Positions 36,498-48,521 of a stretch of DNA of 64,000 nucleotides are shown here, piece by piece. Both the position numbers and the translations under genes were made by a program. Within the stretch, counting starts at the first letter, position 1. Each line of letters starts with the position of its first letter. Origin of the DNA: Periplaneta americana (lineage: Eukaryota > Arthropoda > Insecta > Blattodea > Blattidae); contig NC_091124.1 in NCBI RefSeq assembly GCF_040183065.1, positions 67,987,501 to 68,051,500 of the forward strand, in the 5' to 3' direction. Under the pieces are notes generated by a model that did no database searches, had not been told where the DNA came from, and was given only the letters and a program-made list of their open reading frames with translations.

Positions 36498-37140
36498 ATA
36501 TGCGTTACAAGAGCGGTATGTTGAAGTTTTGATGTTCGAATTGAAAGAAAACATACCGCTCGTGTATCGTACATTATTTTGTGCGAAGATCGTTTATTAC
36601 ATACCTGAAAGAGGAATTTCTAATTAGTTGCAATGAAATCTCCATCTTGGCTTCTGTTCAATGACGGCAAATTTGCAAAACAAAAATATCTATCTTCAAC
36701 ATTGTTGCTTTAAAATGTTTACTATACTCCAGCAGGCCGTGATATACGTGTCTTTTTTTTTTCCCCAGTCTATATGAGTCTGGAATCTTGTTGATTTTTT
36801 CACGGCTTCCTTAATGTTACTTGCATCACGAATGCAGTAACTTTAGTGGAGTTGTAGAGTTTACTTAATTTTTGCAAACATTTAAAAACAATAATTAACT
36901 GTGCAATTTAGGTGAAATTGCAGTGGTAAGTTTCCAATTTATAATTATTACTATATTGAACGTCTCTAAACTGTATTATGTTAAAAGCCTAAAGCAGTGA
37001 AATCAATATGTCACTTAAGCGGTAAGAAGAGGGAAATTGTTATGTGTGTTAGGTTGGGAATACTGAATGTGGAATTTTAGACTTTCCGCGGATTAGTTTT
37101 GTGAGGAAACCAAGCAAATACGCATGATCTCGCACAAAAT
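36498..37140. repeat. 643-bp dispersed repeat, copy 1
   Basis: Starts ATATGCGTTACAAGAGCGG and ends CTCGCACAAAAT. It is matched nearly along its whole length by 55409-56071. It separates two copies of the unknown-ORF unit, so it looks inserted. GAGCGGTATGTT and AACATACCGCTC near the left end form a hairpin. Not coding. Class unknown. Confidence 0.75.
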
Positions 37141-37149
37141 AAATTTGCA

Positions 37150-37575
37150 GTGCTGACTGATGAAAGACCATGTGCAAGGCAAACAACTGTCAGAATAATA
37201 TTGTTTGCTAGAAATCAAGCAGTAAAACTTCCTCATTCAGTCTGCCATTTTAAGGTACAGATAAATTTTGAAGCAGATGACTATACCTATTTACTATATT
37301 GGGACATTTGTGAGATCAGAGAGCCACCGATATTACAATGGATTGCTTCTGAAGCCCTGGAAGAAATAATTGTTGATAGAAATGTAGCTCACAGAATTAT
37401 CCTGCATTTCATACCACACTCAAGCAGTTGAGAGGATATGGAATTTGTCAGTGATACTGTAGCTATAGTGCATGATACAAGAGCCAGAGAGTTACAAATT
37501 TGAGTCAAACTGGATGCACAGGAAGAGCTGCGTTCCTATGGAACAAAAAGTGATTACTTCTCTAGAGAAAAATGA
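37150..37575 (+). pseudogene. Decayed ORF of unknown family
   Basis: The frame reads LTDERPCARQTTVRIILFAR, then INFEADDYTYLLYWDICEIR and ILQWIASEALEEIIVDRNVA, to a stop at 37429. It continues in the same frame through two more stops with DMEFVSDTVAIVHDTRAREL and LDAQEELRSYGTKSDYF. The run of conserved-looking residues across three stops suggests a once real protein. I recall related unnamed insect proteins with a PCHxQxVE and a KSDYF-like end, probably transposon-borne, but I cannot name the family. No ATG precedes the frame. Confidence 0.55.
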
Positions 37576-38002
37576 GTGAAATAACAGTTAAATTAACAAA
37601 AATAGATAAGGTAGGTGGATGGAATTAATCTGTAACCACCTTCCCATGGTGAATTCTGTCGAATAGGTGTAGCCTATCACGATTTCCTTTTTGTTGAATT
37701 AGGTCAGAGATCTGTTTGAATTAAATGGTATGTACTTTTATCATCTAAAATATTTCGATTTTTCCCTTCAAAAGTTAAAACAATTCACAGTAAGTTTAAA
37801 TAAAATTTAGTTAAAGTCTGTACCCAACACAGAGTTGCAATTAAATTATACAATTATTTGGCGAAAAAGCAACAGTTACTAAGGAAAGACTATGGTGTAG
37901 GCTTGGCAAAAATTGTTCTATGATGCTGAAATTTTCTGATTGCTTTTGTACTAAAATGAAAATTTTACCTCTTGTATGTTTTCAAAATATATGGATCATA
38001 TG

Positions 38003-38105
38003 AGAAAACAAAGAGGAAGGCAGAAAACAGGAAAGACTGGAGAAAGCTGGGTTTGCAGTGAAAGACCTGCCCTTGGGCAGAACACTAAATGAATGAAATG
38101 TTTTC
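38003..38105 (+). mobile_element. LINE terminal fragment
   Basis: Reads KQRGRQKTGKTGESWVCSER and ALGQNTK, then a tail of (AATG)-like units. The same end occurs on the minus strand at 58270-58378. Confidence 0.6.
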
Positions 38106-38174
38106 AAATCTCATTTTTCAATACACTCTACTATATAGTCCCACATGTGAGGGAATCCATTATAGAATGATTAG

Positions 38175-40866
38175 ATAGATAGATAGATATTTATTAGCCT
38201 TAGGAAATACAATGATTTCATGGCATCGTCAGAGTGAATACATAATAAATATGCGGTTACATACATGTTTTTCCGACATACAAGATGTCTACAATAATAT
38301 ACAAATAATATACAATCAATACATTCAGTAATGAAGTCAATTCTCCACAGTTTTCTTCAGACCATTACTTGTACAAGGTTCTTGGTTTCCCTATCTTCTT
38401 GGGCAGTCTCACCCCAGACATGAATCAGATAGAAAAGAAGAGCAGTAAACACAAAAGGAGATACTAACTACTGTAAGCTAAATTTGGAGTGCTAAACTAA
38501 GATACTCATTGACAGTAAAAGGCATGTGGAAAAGTAAAATATGTTTCACTGACTTTTTAAATTTAGCATAGCTAAGGGCTTTAGTTTCAACAGGGAGTTT
38601 GTTGTAAAGTCTTATCCCTGTATGTGATAAGCTATTGAGACTTTTGGATAACCTATGATGATTAAAATGTAAATTATTGCATGTTCTTGTGCTGTAGTTG
38701 TGATAATCAGAGTTTATTTTAAAACTATCATAATTTTGGTGGATGAAACAGACTGTTTCAAGAATGTAAATACAAGGTAGGGGCAAAATATCAAACTCTT
38801 TGAATATTTTTTTACTATCCGAGCGAATAGGTACTTTCTTTATAATTTTCAATATTCTCTTTTGCAGTCTAAACACTTGTGCAAGTTTTGATGATGACCC
38901 CCAGATAATTATCCCATATGATAATACAGAGTGAACATAGCCAAAGTAAACCGCTCTAAGTAGTTCCTTGGGAGTTATATTGGTTAGGACACGGAAAGCA
39001 TAACACAAACGACTTAGTTTATCAGTTAAGAATTGAATATGACTTTCCCACGTGAGGTTGGAATCAATCCATATCCCTAAAAATTTTGTACAATCGACGT
39101 CCTTTATTCCAGTATTATTAAGTAGTATTTCAATGGAGTCATGTAGTTGTTTCTGACTGAAATACATACAAACGGTTTTACTGACATTCAGTTTTAGTCT
39201 ATTGCTAGCTAACCACTGTTCTAGTTGTCTTGAGGTTTCATTTATTTTCTCCTGTAAATTATTTTTATCAAGAGCATTGAAAACAATATTGGTGTCATCT
39301 GCAAAGAGAACGGTTTTAGCTTGTGTTATCCTTGAGGGAAGGTCGTTTATATACAGGAGAAATAGAATTGGGCCAAGTATGGAACCCTGGGGCACCCCGC
39401 TTTTCATGATAGTGGGATATGATTTCATTGAGCCTATTTCAACAAATTGTTGCCTTGCACTTAGGTAAGAAACAAACCAACTTTTAGCTAACCCCCTTAT
39501 GCCAAACCATTGTAGTTTCTGGATCAGTATCATGTGGTCAACTGTGTCAAATGCTTTGCTCAGGTCCAGGAATAGCCCAACTGTTTGATTCTTGTTGTCT
39601 TTTGAATTTAGAATAAATTCCGTGAAAGTGAATATGGCGTTATTAATTCCTTTGCCTTTTTGAAATCCAAATTGAGCATTAGATAGTGCACCATTGCAAT
39701 CTAAAAACCGAACTAATCTATTATACATAACTTTTTCAAGGATTTTGGAGAATGTAGATAATAGAGATATCGGCCTATAGTTGTTAATATTTTGTTTATC
39801 TCCCTTCTTAAATATAGGACATACTTTTGCGAGTTTGAATTGTTCGGGAAATTTACCACTAATTAAAGATGAATTGCAGATGTTTACTAGTGGAGCTACT
39901 AGTAGTACGGCACATTTCTTTACAATACCATCCGGAATGTCATCAGGTCCACAGGAAAGATTATTTTTTAGTTTTTTTATTATATCGAGAATTTCATCTG
40001 CAGTCACGGGAGATAGAAATATGGTGTTTACATTTCCTGTTCCATGTAAGGTTGTTTCCTGACTACCTGTTACCTGGTTATTAGGATTGTCTGCTACATT
40101 TGCAAAAAATTTATTAAAAATTTCAGCTATTTCGAAGGAATTTTGAATTGTTTGACCATTATGTATTATTGAAAAGTCTTGATTTGAGACTTTGGTATTT
40201 TTACAAGTTTCTTTCTTTACAACTTCCCATATAGCTTTACCTCTGTTCTGTGCTTTCATAATGAATTCTCCATTGAATTTCAGTTTAGCTGCATGTATAA
40301 CTTTCTTTAATATGCTGGTATATCGTTTATAATGTAATTTAAGATCTAGGCTATTTGTAATTTGGCACAATTTATATAACTCCTTTTTCCTCCTACAAGA
40401 AGTTACAATCCCCTTCGTTATCCAATTTTTTGAATTGTTGAACTGCTTATTTGTAAGTGTACATTTTTTTAGTGGAAAAGCAACATCAAAATAATGAGTT
40501 ATTGAGTTTATAAATTCGTTTGTTTTCGCATCCACATCTGTTAAGTTGGTTACTTCAATCCAATTTTCTTTGCTTAGCAAACGTTTAAAATATTCAACGT
40601 TTTCATCATTAAAAGATCTTTTATACCTAATTGGCTTAATGCTATTTGGTTTAGGGTTTTCAAATGCATAAATATTTAAGAATATAGCATTGTGGTCTGC
40701 GATACCCATATCAATATTTCCTACTGAGAACGGATAAGAATCATGGTCAATAATTATTTGGTCTAGGCATGTTTTAGAATTAGAGGCTATTCTAGTTGGA
40801 GTGTCTATTGTTTCTATCAGATTATATGATCTGCTGTTTCTGCTGCTGAAGTAATGTTCGACACAC
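38175..40866 (-). pseudogene. Jockey/CR1-group LINE, 5'-truncated, long intact RT frame
   Basis: The frame runs from about 40860 to a stop at 38478 (roughly 790 codons). It begins with the C-terminal part of the APE endonuclease (DTPTRIASNSKTCLDQIIID, then the SDH-like IADHNAIF at 40690). A full reverse transcriptase follows: KVCPIFKKGDKQNINNYRPI, GFQKGKGINNAIFTF, FLDLSKAFDTVDH, SGVPQGSILGPILFL and LFADDTNIVF (catalytic DD). The distal domain contains WGSSSKLAQVFRLQKRILKI. The 3' UTR runs to a (GATA)n tail at 38171-38190. The missing 5' part removes most of the endonuclease. No stop interrupts the RT, so the insertion is fairly young. RNase H is absent. Confidence 0.9.
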
Positions 40867-41015
40867 TACTATTTATTTCTTCCTGGGAAGTTTGTTGAAT
40901 GCTATCGTTTATATTGCTGTCTTTGAATAAAATATCTGGTTTGTTAAAGTTGTTTGAGTATTTAATTTTTTTAGAGCTACTTGTATTGTTTTTACTTACC
41001 TGTTAAATGTTGTGC
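40867..41015 (-). other. Open segment upstream of the LINE junction, possible ORF1 remnant
   Basis: Minus-strand frame reading KIKYSNNFNKPDILFKD and SIQQTSQEEINSS, ending at a stop at about 40828, just inside the LINE frame. Polar, Asn/Ser-rich, with no recognised domain. It may be the end of ORF1 brought next to the truncated ORF2 by an internal deletion, or unrelated flanking DNA. Confidence 0.3.
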
Positions 41016-41127
41016 TGCCTTTGCCTATTGTTATGTAATGTGTAAATTCTTTACTGTAAAATACCTGTGCCACTATTCTCTTGAGAGCTGTTTGTAGATT
41101 CATCTGTGTATATTTATCCACTAAAAG

Positions 41128-41433
41128 TTGCCATGGTGGTCTAGTGGCTAGAATGCTGGACTTGCAATCCGGTGGACCCAGGTCCGATCCCTGGTTACCC
41201 CAGATTTATAACTTGTGTTGGACAAGCCAGTGGTCCAGGTAACACGAGTTTTCTCCAGGAGCTCTGGTTCTTCTGTGACATCCCAACAAAAACCCATCAT
41301 ATCATCAGAGGTGTAGCATAGACCAGCCTCCTATGGCAGACCCTGAACAATGACTCTGTAAATTGGTCTATACATCTGGCTTAATATTGGTGAATGACTA
41401 ACGTCAAATAGGTACCCTCCATTAAAAAAAAAA
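41128..41433 (+). mobile_element. tRNA-derived SINE, family A, full copy
   Basis: Head CATGGTGGTCTAGTGGCTAG with B box GGTCCGATCCC, body with AACTTGTGTTGGACAAGCC, and a poly-A end at 41424-41433. A second copy lies at 55160-56150, split by another repeat. Confidence 0.8.
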
Positions 41434-41953
41434 TTCTGGATACCTTTCATTTATGGTTAATAATGCAATTTAAGTTAGTCATTTTTCATGTAATTTTTCT
41501 TCTTTTATTGGCATATTAAGTTCTACATGTATTTTGTAGGTGTGATATTTGAGAGGGTTTATTGGTGTGGTAGTTTGTCTACTTATGTATACTTATATTT
41601 CTTCTGAATATTTCATGAGTAAACCTCGTAACTCTATTTCTTTTTTTTTTTTTTTTCAATTTTGTTGTCTACATTGAAACACACAAACTACAAAAATTTT
41701 ATAACTCCTAAATACATTGCGTGAAAAACTCGTTTCTCCCGTAAACTTTTAGTTTTTGGAGTTACGAGGTTTACTCATGATGGTAGTGTCGCTGTCTGTG
41801 ACATGTTGGAAGGTGGATTGAGTTTTAAGTGCCTTTATTGGAATTTTTGTAGGGTCTACTGAAAATGGCATTGTTCACAGAAAGTTTACATCTTAGCTTT
41901 GTTGTGCCTTTTTGTATTCTGTTATTACAGATTTGTTGTTGGTGTATAGATGT

Positions 41954-42180
41954 TGTGTTGTTGTTTTCTAATGCCAGGCGTTTGACAATAAAGTCATTTG
42001 ACCTCTTGCACTCCAATATTTTTCAAAGATATTATCATGACCAGCCACTGAAGCACAGATTTTGAGGTGTTCCGAATCCATTTCTTGGTTTGAGTTGCAC
42101 AATGGGCAGTTAGGGGACTGATATATTCAAATTCTATGCAGGTGTTTGGCCAAACAATCATGGCCTGTTGCCAATCTAGA
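41954..42180 (-). mobile_element. RNase H-type LINE tail, copy e
   Basis: 227 bp of the family 3' end. TGTATAGATGT at 41943-41953 and 42181-42191 is the target duplication, which fixes both ends. 5'-truncated within the zinc-knuckle region. Confidence 0.85.
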
Positions 42181-42789
42181 TGTATAGATGTAAGGCTTCT
42201 CGTGATGTGCTCCTGCTACTATATTCTTAGTGGCTTGTTCTGTGCAATTTGTAGATTCTTTAAACTTTGGAAGGTGCTGTGAATATAATTTCTCCAAGTG
42301 GGGAAAAAATTATAACTACCTGACATCCCACGTGATAATACAGCTGATTTCGACATTGGACATTTACGTAATATTGAAAATGATTGATTGTACGACTTTG
42401 AGAGCATATTGAATGCTTACGAGCAGTAATAATGTAAAATGAATAAAAATGTAGCACATTATAACTTAAAACTGAATACGAATAATCCATTTTTGCATTT
42501 TAAAAAGAACCAATCGTAATAAATTAATTTTTGTTTTAAAAATTCAAACATGAGAAGTGCATCCAACATTACGATTGTATGTTACAACAGGTAGCAATTG
42601 GAAATGTAATGCGTAGTACATTATGTGGGGATTTTTTTTCCCCTATTACTGTCAAAAATTGGGGTGTGTACATAATGCATTGGCATTTATTATGCGAGTA
42701 TGGTCGAGTGTACAATGGGTCTGAACAGTGCAAGTGCAAGGATCCATTTCACGTGAAATCAATCAATCAGTCAATGAGTAGGTCATAAA

Positions 42790-43271
42790 AGTTGTTGTTT
42801 TCTAATGCCAGGCATTTGACAATAAAGTCATTTGACCTCTTGCACTCCAATATTTTTCAAAGATATTATCATGACCAGCCACTGAAGCACAGATTTTGAG
42901 GTGTTCCGAATCCATTTCTTGGTTTGAGTTGCACAATGGGCAGTTAGGGGACTGATATATTCCAATTCTATGCAGGTGTTTGGCCAAACAATCATGGCCT
43001 GTTGCCAATCTAAATGCAGCTACAGACGATTTTCGTGGTAAATCGGGAATTAACTGTGGATTTTGATGCAGAGAGTTCCATTTTTTCCCTTGGGATTGTG
43101 TTATCAAATTTTGTTTGTTGAAGTCTAAGTATGTAGATTTAATAAATCTTTTTACAGAGGAATACGTAGATTTAGTAACAGGTCTGTAAGTAGCAGTGCT
43201 GCCCTTCTTTGCTAAAGCATCCGCATTCTCGTTTCCCAGGATTCCACAATGGGATGGTATCCATTGGAATA
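42790..43271 (-). pseudogene. RNase H-type LINE tail, copy f
   Basis: 482 bp. Encodes the LITQSQGKKWNSLHQNPQLI stretch, the zinc knuckle CPLCNSNQEMDSEHLKIC, and the terminal TLLSNAWH then stop. It continues upstream to the VDALAKKG part of the RNase H and breaks off there. Very similar to copy c. No clear target duplication. Confidence 0.82.
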
Positions 43272-43274
43272 GAT

Positions 43275-44695
43275 TCTTATATAGTAAGAAAGTAATATAA
43301 AGTAAAAGAAAACATTCAGTGCCCTGTAAAATTGGGTTCTTTATATTAACACTTTAAGATAGGTTATGTAGGCCTACATAGTTCTTTGTCATCATCCAAA
43401 ACATGTATTAGAGTAGGTGGTCTATTATGATCTCTTAGCCGGGCGACTAACGGATCTTCATCCACGAGAAGCATACTGCAGAATTTGTTTTGGGATGCGT
43501 GTTCTATCCATCCTCCAGACACGATTTTCCCAATTTTTCCTTTCACTGTTTACAAATTGCAGTACTGGTTCGATTGTGAGTTCTTTCAGGATATCATAAT
43601 TTCTTTTGTGGCCCCATATTGTGACTCCTCGTCTCATGGACTTCTCAAATAGCAGTTATTCTTGAGGAGTTAGGTGTTCTTATGGTCCAAGTTTCGCCCC
43701 TAAGCTAAAACTGGTCAGGCAAGAGTTGGCCAGCACCCCACTGCATTCGCTTTCAAGTCTCACAATTGAAATCACTGGACTGATGGAAACATAGTTCTTT
43801 GTAAAAATCTAATTTACAACTTGTGAATTATTCTGATATAATAGGCAAAAACTTAGCACATTTCCATAAAACTCCATAAGAAAAAACACTATTTAGTGTT
43901 TGAATTCGTCAAAATTCTATGCTAAACAGTGATTGTTCCTAGTGATAGAAGACTGTGTATGGTATAGATTTTTATATTGACTTTTTTTGCCAGAGACCTT
44001 ATACAATAGTTATTATAGTTATTTAGGCCTACCTTAAGTTATGCTGGGCCTGAACATTGAATTTCGCTTTTACTGTATTTCTGAACAAAGGAATCTTTCA
44101 CAAACAATAAATCCGTTATCTGGGATCAATGAATTCATTTGATGGAAGCTGCACTTAAGATTTTTCTTACCTAAGAATCCATCAACCTTGGTCGGATTTT
44201 AATTACAGAACCCTCGTGCAAGCTATCAGCCACCAAGGACGATCTTCACATGAACATTCAACCATGAGAACATCTGGACTTGATTCTGACTCATGAATTT
44301 TGGGGTAAGGTAACATAACACACAATAAGGCCTATTGTTGATAATGTGATGGACTGTATAATGTTTAAAACTTTATTGTACAAATTATAAAATTGACATC
44401 TTGTATTTAAGATTTACAATATAAGCACTGAATTACACTGATATTTTTAAGCTATTCAATGGTCTGCAAGCAGGCTCAGTAACAGCAACTACTTTATCTG
44501 GAAAATTCTCAGTAGAAAAACAGGCAAGGTTTGATTTTTTGTAATAAACCAACAACAGTACTCACCCATTTTACAGTAGCTGCTGAAAGTGTTATCTGCT
44601 ACCACCTAAACATAACTGGTATGTCCTTTAAAAGTTTGTATTTATATGAAAGGAATTTGTTTTTCAGTTCCTCGTAAGTATGCAGATTGTGTTCA
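43275..44695. other. Gene-free stretch
   Basis: No conserved protein, RNA gene or paired repeats recognised. Confidence 0.35.
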
Positions 44696-44699
44696 TGTA

Positions 44700-45033
44700 C
44701 AGTAGAGTCCCGATTATCTGGACTATTCAGGCCGAGGGCAATTCAGATAAGGAAAACTCCGGATAATACCGAGGGTGAGAGCACTAAGGGTTTTTGATCC
44801 TGTAATCTTAAAGGAACACAGGTCGGACCCAATAATGCAGAAAGACGTTACATAATGTACATAATAAACGAGTTTTTATTCATAATACAGTACAGTAAGC
44901 TACGTAATTGACTTTAAAAAACTTTGTTATTGTTCAGTACTGTATATATGTACACTACTGTAATTAAAAAAAAAGTGATCCGGATAACACGGAAGGCTGA
45001 ATAATTGAAGTCTGGATAATCAGGATTCTACTG
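44700..45033. mobile_element. pogo/Tigger-type MITE, 334 bp
   Basis: Flanked by TA dinucleotides. The left end CAGTAGAGTCCCGATTATCT and the reverse complement of the right end CAGTAGAATCCTGATTATCC match the CAGT...GATTATCCGGA type ends of Tigger elements. Inner motifs GGATAATACCGAGG and CCGGATAACACGGA repeat the theme. Non-coding. Confidence 0.83.
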
Positions 45034-45039
45034 TACTTT

Positions 45040-46415
45040 GTCCCCTAAACATACCAATACATCACATGGCATTAAATCAGGAGTAGATTTCTAATTCCAA
45101 AATGAAAGTTGTAAACTTGATGTAAACACTGACCGAAGTAGTTAGAGTGGAAGGGAAGAAAGAGTTCTTTACTTTTCATTTTTCTTTTGGGTAGGTATAC
45201 TGTGCTCCAACCACGAGAAAGTCTCTGCCGGATGAGACGAAGGGGGGTAATGCTGTGAATGAATATTGATGTCATAAGGTCACACACGTGGGTACTCTTA
45301 TCTCTATTGGCTAGCTCTCACAGCACAAATCATAACATTGATACAGACATATTGATACTACCCTAGTTACAAAAGTAGATCACAGTTAATCTCCTGGTCT
45401 TTTAATCTCTTCATACAGGAAATAACATATGCAGGAGAGCACATGGTTTTTAAACTGGCGTTATAACGGTAATATTATTTATCTACTTCGTTCCAATAGA
45501 TGAGGCAATAGTAAGCACATTCCTTTTACAGTTGATCTCCTGGTTGGAGAACAGTATGAATTATTTCATAATTTACTGCAAAGACGTCGCAACACAACAA
45601 TGCCTCATATAATGGGAGAAGGTTCATAAAAGTTATCTGTATTACTGATAAAATAAAGTTTGTTCGTTTCTTATATGGCAACACATAACAAATATGGTGG
45701 TAACTGAAGGTATGCGCTTACTTACCAGAATGGTTTTGTTTAGCACATTCGGATTTTTATTCTTTGCACTATTTTAAATTGAGATCATCTACTTGGCTGT
45801 ATCACGTCTGTCGGCATGACCAAATCGCGTCCAGAATTCTGGCCAGAAAAAATCTAGATGGATTTCTATATGAGTCAGGATCGAAATAAAGCCATGACAA
45901 TATATTGATTGCAAGGCCTCCAGTCGTAGTAATAGTGAAGGCATAAATCAAATGGAAGACTCGAAGCTTATCATCTTTATAAACAAACTTAATTAAAAAT
46001 ACATCCTCCTTAGACTTACTCAGTTTATTTTCAGGTTTAATCCGTATCACTACAAGGAAGTAATGCACTTGCTGTAGCAGTAAATAACACTATTAGATGA
46101 TCAATTCGGAAATGTAAACTAATAAGTGATACTATAATAAAAATCTGAATGCGATGAATGAATCCATTCTGATAAGTGAGCATGTATCTTAATATGTCGA
46201 TTAATTGTAAAAATAAACTATTTTGTTGAGAGAATCTGAAGGATCGGAACAGAACTCCGCCAGACACTCTAGGGTGGAAAGCGTGGAAAGTAGGGATTTA
46301 GGATGGAGTGACACCTAATGGAGAGGAATGGAACTGAAGCTGAACTTCCTTCTGTCTCCCTTCCTCTCTCCCCCTCTCATTTCACATCCTTTTTTTTTTC
46401 ATTATTTCTTTGCTT
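45040..46415. other. Gene-free stretch
   Basis: Short open frames only; no family recognised. Confidence 0.35.
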
Positions 46416-46533
46416 ATGCTGGGATTCGATACATCGAAGTTGCATATCGAACTCACGTTATGGGTAACGAATAATGCTTTAGACCGCTCAGCTACAAGAG
46501 CTGATGCAGAAACAGGGAAAATGAATCTACTTA

Positions 46534-46788
46534 CAGTACGATTATTAAGTCCTGACAGTCGCCGGAGACCATTTAGTTACGCCAAGAGGTGTTTGGGTTA
46601 TTCACTTGCTTGCCTTTGGAGCGATCGGATGTCATGCGTGCGGTAGAGCGGTATGTTTCCAGTACAATTAAGCTGTACTACATTCCCTTACCGACCACTC
46701 GCCCTTATCTCTACTCCGGAACTCTCCCCACTCTTATTACTTCGCCTCTTTCGCGTCGCTGAGCTGTCAGGACTAAATAATCGGTCTG
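46534..46788. mobile_element. Tc1/mariner-type MITE, copy 2 of a pair
   Basis: 255 bp between TA dinucleotides, with the same ends and core as 29553-29837 but with a deletion of about 30 bp in the left half and scattered differences. A tRNA-like segment (TTGTAGCTGAGCGGTCTA on the minus strand) lies just left of it at about 46420-46505 and may be a SINE head. Confidence 0.83.
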
Positions 46789-46794
46789 TACGTT

Positions 46795-47780
46795 GTGAAA
46801 GCTGTGGTGACTGTTATTTTAACATGTGTCAAATGTGCATGCAAATGTAATTTTACCATGTGAGAGCACATAATAGCGAGTCAGTGACAGTGTAATTATA
46901 CCAAGTGTTCTTTTATGCCAAGTTAGTTAATTTAGAATTTTGGTGGGAGGGGGGAGGTTGTTGTAGGTGGTGTGTTCTTATATGAAGTATCGAATGGGCA
47001 TGCTAATGAATAAGAAACAGTAATTTTACCCATGTGAGTGTTCTGTTACGAGGTACTGAATGCACATACTAGGGAGTGATCTGCTGGGATGAGGGGTAGA
47101 GAGATAGCAGACAGTAGAGGGAGAGAGAGAGAGCAGCTGCCATGTGAGGAGAAGTGGTGGGAATGGGGATGACTTTCCCTACTGCGGATTCTGTTCCTTC
47201 AGATCAAGCCATTTTGTTTAATGTGTGTCATAAATTTTTTATTTGAAGTACTCCGTATTGCGAACAGAGGCATATAAATACGAAAAATACATTTGCAATC
47301 AGTAAGCTGCAACTTAAGTTGTAATATAGTTAGTTGAACACGTTTTCGGAGTAATATAAAGAGCAGGCCTTTACAATGGATGGATTATAAATCTCCTTTT
47401 TGGTACCACCTGACAGCATTTTTTTTGTCTAAAACAAACCAAGTACTCATTTTGATTTATTTTCAGTTCTATATCTAGAATCTGCTGGAAATGGCAATAT
47501 AAAAAAATTCTTCTTGTTCTTAACAATTTAATTTCCACATAAGTATCATAAATAAATGACTTGCTTTTTAACGTGTACTGTACTCTCTCGGCACAATCAC
47601 ACTCAAAATCTGACTTTTAGCAACTGAACAACTTGTTGCACAAAAATATGAAACATTATTCACGTAAATTTTAAGCACATGTTACATAATACATTTTCCT
47701 TACAAGTATGTTATATATAAATGTTTCATTATCTGAAGATATGCGACATGATTCACAGACAAAATGAGGAAATCAGGTCA
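46795..47780. other. Gene-free stretch
   Basis: Contains a (GA)n-rich run near 47119-47135 and otherwise nothing I can name. Confidence 0.35.
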
Positions 47781-47781
47781 C

Positions 47782-48121
47782 TGGCATGGCTCAGTCCGTT
47801 AAGGTGCTTGCCTACTGGTCTGAAGTTACGCTCAGGCGCGGGTTCGATTTCCACTTGGGCTGATTACCTGGTTGGGTTTTTTCGAGGTTTTCCCCAACCG
47901 TAAGGTGAATGCCAGGTAATCTATGGCGAATTCTCGGCCTCATCTCGCCAAATACCATCTCGCTATCACCAATCTCAATCAATTCAATTTAGGGCATTTC
48001 AAAACCTAAGTGGTTTTAGCCTCATTCACGATATATCGCCATTCACCAATCTCGACGCTAAATAACCTCGTAGTTGATACAGCGTCGTTAAATAACCAAT
48101 TAAAAATAATAAAAAAAAAAA
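47782..48121 (+). mobile_element. tRNA-derived SINE, family C, full copy
   Basis: Head GGCATGGCTCAGTCCGTTAA with B box GGGTTCGATTTCC, middle block CTGGTTGGGTTTTTTCGAGG, 3' part TTGATACAGCGTCGTTAAAT and a poly-A tail at 48109-48122. Partial relatives lie at 19015-19141 and 54850-55035. Confidence 0.82.
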
Positions 48122-48521
48122 AGGAATGAGAAAATCTCTTTTGAGACCTACTTGCAGATCATTGAATACTTTAAAAATGGTACTGCATATAATGGAAAGT
48201 AAATGTAAAGTGCATAGAGGTAATGGCGCAGAGCTGTCATGCTCTTGCACCGAGCATTAGTAGGAAATTAGAGATCAGCATAATGTTCCAACTGTCTGCC
48301 CTAGAAAATAATTACCAGTATGTACAGGAACAAATTAAATTAAGGGAAAACTTCACAATACTAAATTATTATATTTAATGTAAATAAACTTCGAACAGAT
48401 TCATAAATATCTTACAAAGACTTTCATATTTCTTGGCGTATATATTTATAACATAGTAAGTTGTATGTATAGAAATAATATCCAAGTGAAAGATATTGGA
48501 ATATGACAAGATGACTGCATC

